Shown here piece by piece: positions 60,001 to 64,000 of a stretch of 64,000 nt of DNA. Numbering within the stretch: the stretch's first letter is position 1; every line of letters begins with the position of its first letter. This stretch comes from Ceratobasidium sp. AG-K. Taxonomy: Eukaryota; Basidiomycota; Agaricomycetes; Cantharellales; Ceratobasidiaceae. The position numbers were made by a program, and so were the translations under genes. The stretch lies in contig JAWNGF010000001.1 of the NCBI GenBank assembly GCA_037039685.1, positions 8,494,001 to 8,558,000 of the forward strand, read 5' to 3'. A model generated the notes under the pieces. It had not been told where the DNA came from. It made no database searches and saw nothing but the letters and a program-made list of their open reading frames with translations.

Positions 60001-61933
60001 GCATGAGTGCCTCTAATTGTACCCGATAGAATGCGCTCAAATCGCGGCTTACTGGTCTCAAAGACGAGCTTAAACACGTTGAGTCGGAATTGCGCAAGCT
60101 GAAGCCCGAAGTAGAACAGGTACGTACGAGAGAGCGTCAGGATAACGGTTATTTTAATCCATCGCAGGCGACCAGCGAACACGCTTCTGCAACGGAACAA
60201 ATCGAAGAGCTATCCAATGCGATTAACGAGGCCGAGGATGGTGTATTTGAAGCCTTCTGCCAAGAAGTCGGAGTATCCAACATTCGAGAGTACGAGGAAC
60301 AACAACTGAAAGCCCAAACGGAGGAACTCGAGACCAAGATGCGCTTCGAAGCGCAGATTGCCCGTCTGAGTCATCAGTAAGTAGGTTTTATAACATGAAC
60401 ATATCTGATTTAACTCGATCCTAGAATTGCATTCGAAGAAGACAGCTCGCTCACATCACCGCACGACTGCAAACACTCGAACAGACAGTTGCAAACGAGA
60501 CTGCAAGTTTAGAGAAGCTACAAAGCGACAAGGATCGACTGGCTGAGCAGATTGACGAGCTTCAGCAAGAGCTTGACGAACAGCGGGAAGAGGTGACCAG
60601 GCTCAATGAAGTGTTAGCTGAATCAACCAAGGTGTTGGACGGTCACAAGCGGACTGCGCTACAATCTTCCAAGGAGGTCGACAAATCTCTGAAAGAGATT
60701 GCGGCATGCGTACGTTGTTCTCAGCCTCATCCAAACTGTCTGAAACTCACGTTTGTTTCAAGAATGATAACATTGAAAAGGCCGCCGCGAACGGTTCACC
60801 ATATACCGTCGATGTGTCCTCGAAGAGATCAAGATCCCGCTAGAGTCCTGGTTCGCTCAAGAACGTGCCTTTGGAACCCGTAAGGACCTTGGCACATACT
60901 GGATCATGTTTGCTTAACATCCTAATAGCTCCCGCCTGATGAAGGAATGGACGTCGACGACGAAGATGAAACCCAAAAGGCTCGTGACGTTCAAGACTAT
61001 GGGATTGAAGTCGATTTCGACAGTCTAGAGGACGCGGAACGCCGGGTAGGTAGTAGATATACAAGGTTACTGGTCTGTGCTAACCAAAATACAGAATGGG
61101 TCTGCGGAAGTAGGAGCTGAACTGGACTCGGAGATTACCAGGCTCACTACAGAGATTGAGCGAATGACTCCCAATATGAAGGCTATGGAGAGGCTTGACG
61201 ATGTCGAGGCAAAACTCGCCGAGACCGAAAAGGAGGCCGAAAAGGCACGGAAAGACTCGAAGCAGGCCCGAGACGAGTTCAACGAGATCAAGAAGAAGCG
61301 TTGCGACCTTTTCAACAAGGCATACAACCACATTGCTGAGAGGATTGACCAGGTCTACAAGGACCTCACCAAGGGCAAGGCAGCACCCATGGGTGGCGTG
61401 GCCTACTTGAGTTTGGAGGATAGTGAGGTCAGTTGCCGCGTGCAGAATGCCCTCTCGTGCTAACGGCCACTCCAGGAACCTTACAACAGCGGTATCAAGT
61501 ACCACGCCATGCCTCCTATGAAACGCTTCCGTGACATGGAGCAGCTGTCTGGTGGAGAAAAGACGGTCGCAGCTCTGGCCTTGTTGTTTGCGATCCATAG
61601 GTGAGTGGTCTATCAAACACACATTGAGCCACGCTCATACAATTACAGTTTCCAACCTTCGCCGTTCTTCGTCCTGGACGAGGTCGATGCCGCACTCGAC
61701 AATACGAACGTTGCCAAGGTTGCCAACTATATCCGCCAGCATGCAAACGAAACCTTCCAGTTTATTGTCATTAGCTTAAAGGGATCCTTGTACGAAAAAG
61801 GCAACTCTCTGGTTGGCATCTTCCGCGACCAGGACGTAAACAGCTCGCGTACCCTGACGCTTGATGTAAGTCGCCTCGCTAACGCCGCAACTAGTACTAA
61901 CCCAGTTGCTAGCTCACGCAATACACCGACTAA
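57026..61933 (+). CDS. SMC1: Cohesin subunit SMC1
   Basis: Core ATPase of cohesin, holding sister chromatids together. The N-terminus [20 protein letters not shown] is followed by the Walker A motif [20 protein letters not shown] and [14 protein letters not shown]. Long coiled coils flank a hinge ([20 protein letters not shown] to [20 protein letters not shown]). The C-terminal head has the ABC signature [18 protein letters not shown] and the Walker B/D-loop [20 protein letters not shown]. It ends LTQYTD (TAA 61931-61933). More than 20 exons. Four one-base indels interrupt the frame (about 58555, 60437, 60789, 60848), each repaired by changing one homopolymer base, so sequence error is likelier than a broken gene. 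An acidic insertion sits in the N-terminal head. Confidence 0.94.
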
Positions 61934-62159
61934 CCATTTCTTCTGGGCCACTTAATACTTGCTATCGCCATGTACCCCTTACTATATATAATCTGCTACA
62001 ACCTCATCGATTCAGATGTCCGCATGAGACAACGAAACACTAGAACTAAATCTCTACATCGAACTATAATGAACAATAAGAAAGTCGAACGAACGGGGTC
62101 AAAAAGCTATAAAAAAGGTCAAATAAAGATGCAAACGAGTGTGTGGGGCAAGAACAAGT

Positions 62160-64000
62160 CTATCTATATTCGTCGTCCTGGCGACGATGCGCGCTCGGAG
62201 AATCTACGGTAAAGTAGGAGGAGAGCACAGAGGAGGATATCGGGCTGGCGCCCTCTGGTGGGGTAGGAAATCCGGAAATAAGGTGGTCCATGCCAGGGCG
62301 CGAGGCGGCGGTGGAGACGGTGTAGTAGCTTTCGCGAGGGTAGGATTCCGAGGTGTTCGAGTGCAGGGTGGACGGGCGGTTGAAAGGGGAAGGGAAACCC
62401 TGGTGATTTTGGGGTGTGTTGGGAGAGCTGGAGGAGATTGAGATGTCATAGTCGTACATGTCGATCAGGGAGAGTGCGGTCGACTGCCTGTAGCTCTCGG
62501 GATCAACGCTGAGTGCGTCTATCGGGTGGGCAGAGGGAACGACTCCAAAGGTGATATTTTCTACAAACCGTGTTAGTACGACTCGCTAGAAAGGACTGAA
62601 TGACTCACCATTGGTCGCACGCTGGCTAGAAGTGGTCCCAACTGAATGCCCAGACTGACTATCCGAATCATGCACGCTCTCGGGCACATCGCGAGACAGA
62701 GGCATAGGGGGAGGCGACGGCGTGCCAGGGGCAACATTTATCCTCAACGGCTTGTCATCGTGCGAATCCTGACGCTCCCAAATCAAGTGCGAATCCCGCT
62801 CGAGCTCAAACGGACGACGGCCAAACGTCCATTCCTCCGGCCGCTCGGTACGCTCAAACTCATCCTCGTCCTCGTCCTCGCTCTCGGGCTCTTCTTCTTC
62901 GCCGAGCACCGGTCCGCTGGCAGGAGACTCGTCTGGGCGTGACGCAGGCCCGAATTGGACGCGACGCGCGGAATGGGGCTCGGGCGGTAGAAGATATCGC
63001 GCAAAGACTCGATGTCGTCGATGCTGCACAACGGACGGGGGCTCGAAAACGACGAGGAAGAGCTCTCGTGCGAGCGGGTAGACACGCCCGCCAACGCAGG
63101 GTCGATCATCCCGCTCGACGTGCGTGTGAGCACGTCTGGTCTCGATGCGGGGGACAAGCTACCGGCGAGCGAATATGGCGAGGTCTTGGGGAGTTCGGGC
63201 GGGGACTGGGTGGCGAGCATGTTCTCGAATCCGCTGGGGGGACCAAACGCTGACCCGCGTACGGCGAGTCCGGCGGCGCGTCCAAAGCTCCCGCCGTGCT
63301 CTTGCACCGAAGACCCGATCCCGCTGTCTCCGCTTCCTCGACGGGGATGCTCGGGAGACGCACGACGGTCGACCTGAGGGAGTTCGAACGTCTGCTCGCC
63401 CCCAGCCGAATTGAGCATCGCGGTTTCAAACATCTGCTGTACCGCGCCGGAAGGACCGATGATAGACTGACGGGCCACGAATGGGTGCTCAGCGACCGCC
63501 GGGGGTGCACTCCTCGATACCATTCCAGACACGGGCGCTCGTTCCGCTGCTCCGAGATTAAGCATCGCGCGGTCGGTACTCCCCGAACTCCTAGGCGGAT
63601 GACGATGGCGACTCGCGATTGTCTCAGGTCCGGCAGACACAGGAGGCGGGGTGGCAGGAAACGCACCCGCGCGTTGGGCGAATGGATGATTGTGCAGCAC
63701 GAGCGTCGCGGTGGTGGGCGTGGACAGGGCGAGGCCAATGACGGATCCTTCGGGCGTGGGCGGTTGCAAGAGTGCGTTGCTCGGTCCGGGCGATCGGCTG
63801 GGTCTGGCTGGGGCTCGGGCGCGGTTGGCGTCTCTGGCTGGGACGGGGCGGATGTCGACTACGGGGTAGTCCTGGGGCGGGGGTCGCCTTGGGGCGTGCA
63901 AGAGTCCTTCGGTCGATTGACCTAGGTCGTCCATCGAGCTCGCCGAGCATGCAATGCGTTGTCCCCACGATTCGGCGCGCGAATGGGTCGAGGTAGAGGC
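62160..64000 (-). CDS. Pro/Ser-rich regulatory-type protein, unknown, partial
   Basis: The frame is open to the end of the window (HSRAESWGQRIA upstream of the internal ATG at 63934), so the N-terminus is missing. The visible part is mostly disordered: Pro/Ala/Ser-rich, then CSIDDIESLRDIFYRP, SARRVQFGPASRPDESPASG, an acidic run, ERPEEWTFGRRPFELERDSH, and a C-terminus rich in Ser/Thr-Pro (SSSSPNTPQNHQGFPSPF) ending QDDEYR. After FYRP the frame shifts by one base at about 62992-62994 (CCC where CCCC restores the frame); an intron follows near 62610-62560. Many S/T-P sites suggest phosphorylation. No family recognised. Confidence 0.6.

Noticed and set aside
1..64000. A biosynthetic cluster around the NRPS-like gene
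   Set aside because: Its neighbours are housekeeping genes (enoyl-CoA hydratase, DUF1640, CHY protein); no tailoring enzymes or transporter of a cluster are present.

Overview
This is eukaryotic, fungal DNA, most likely from an Agaricomycete close to Rhizoctonia/Ceratobasidium. Most genes are broken by many introns of about 45-60 bases with GT..AG (sometimes GC..AG) ends, genes are packed tightly on both strands, and the gene set (lunapark, BUB3, SMC1, pescadillo, VPS68) is that of a filamentous fungus. Secreted S41 peptidase, GH105 and double-psi barrel proteins suit a plant-associated lifestyle. The genus is an inference from gene style, not a database match.

Layout: 1-6.2 kb holds a partial Zn2Cys6 transcription factor, a short-chain dehydrogenase and two long stretches with no recognisable gene. 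6.2-20 kb holds BUB3, a secreted CPAF-like S41 peptidase, a membrane-anchored protein of unknown function, lunapark, a Kelch/DUF4110 protein, a voltage-gated K+ channel and a small secreted protein. 20.5-27 kb holds a long armadillo-like repeat protein followed by a tandem segmental duplication: two intact FMP52/TIP30-like oxidoreductase genes separated by a deleted pseudogene copy of the armadillo-like gene. 27-36 kb holds a secreted double-psi barrel protein, two unknown genes, a secreted GH105 hydrolase, pescadillo (NOP7) and a mitochondrial DUF1640 protein.

37.5-42 kb is one large minus-strand gene joining an NRPS-type adenylation domain to a multi-pass membrane ferric-reductase-like flavoprotein module. 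43-50 kb holds enoyl-CoA hydratase, a CHY zinc-finger protein, a PRKRIP1-like splicing factor, VPS68 and arginyl-tRNA synthetase; the last has an in-frame upstream extension without ATG that looks like a mitochondrial presequence. 50-64 kb holds 2-oxoadipate dehydrogenase E1 (DHTKD1), a methyltransferase, cohesin SMC1 and a partial Pro/Ser-rich protein.

The genes are mostly independent housekeeping functions rather than one pathway. Several are arranged as divergent pairs with 150-350 bp between start codons. DHTKD1, SMC1 and the last gene carry at least eight single-base frameshifts, nearly all in short homopolymers, which suggests sequence error in the 52-63 kb part rather than gene decay. 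I found no convincing transposon, CRISPR array, rRNA or tRNA; tRNAs were not searched systematically.
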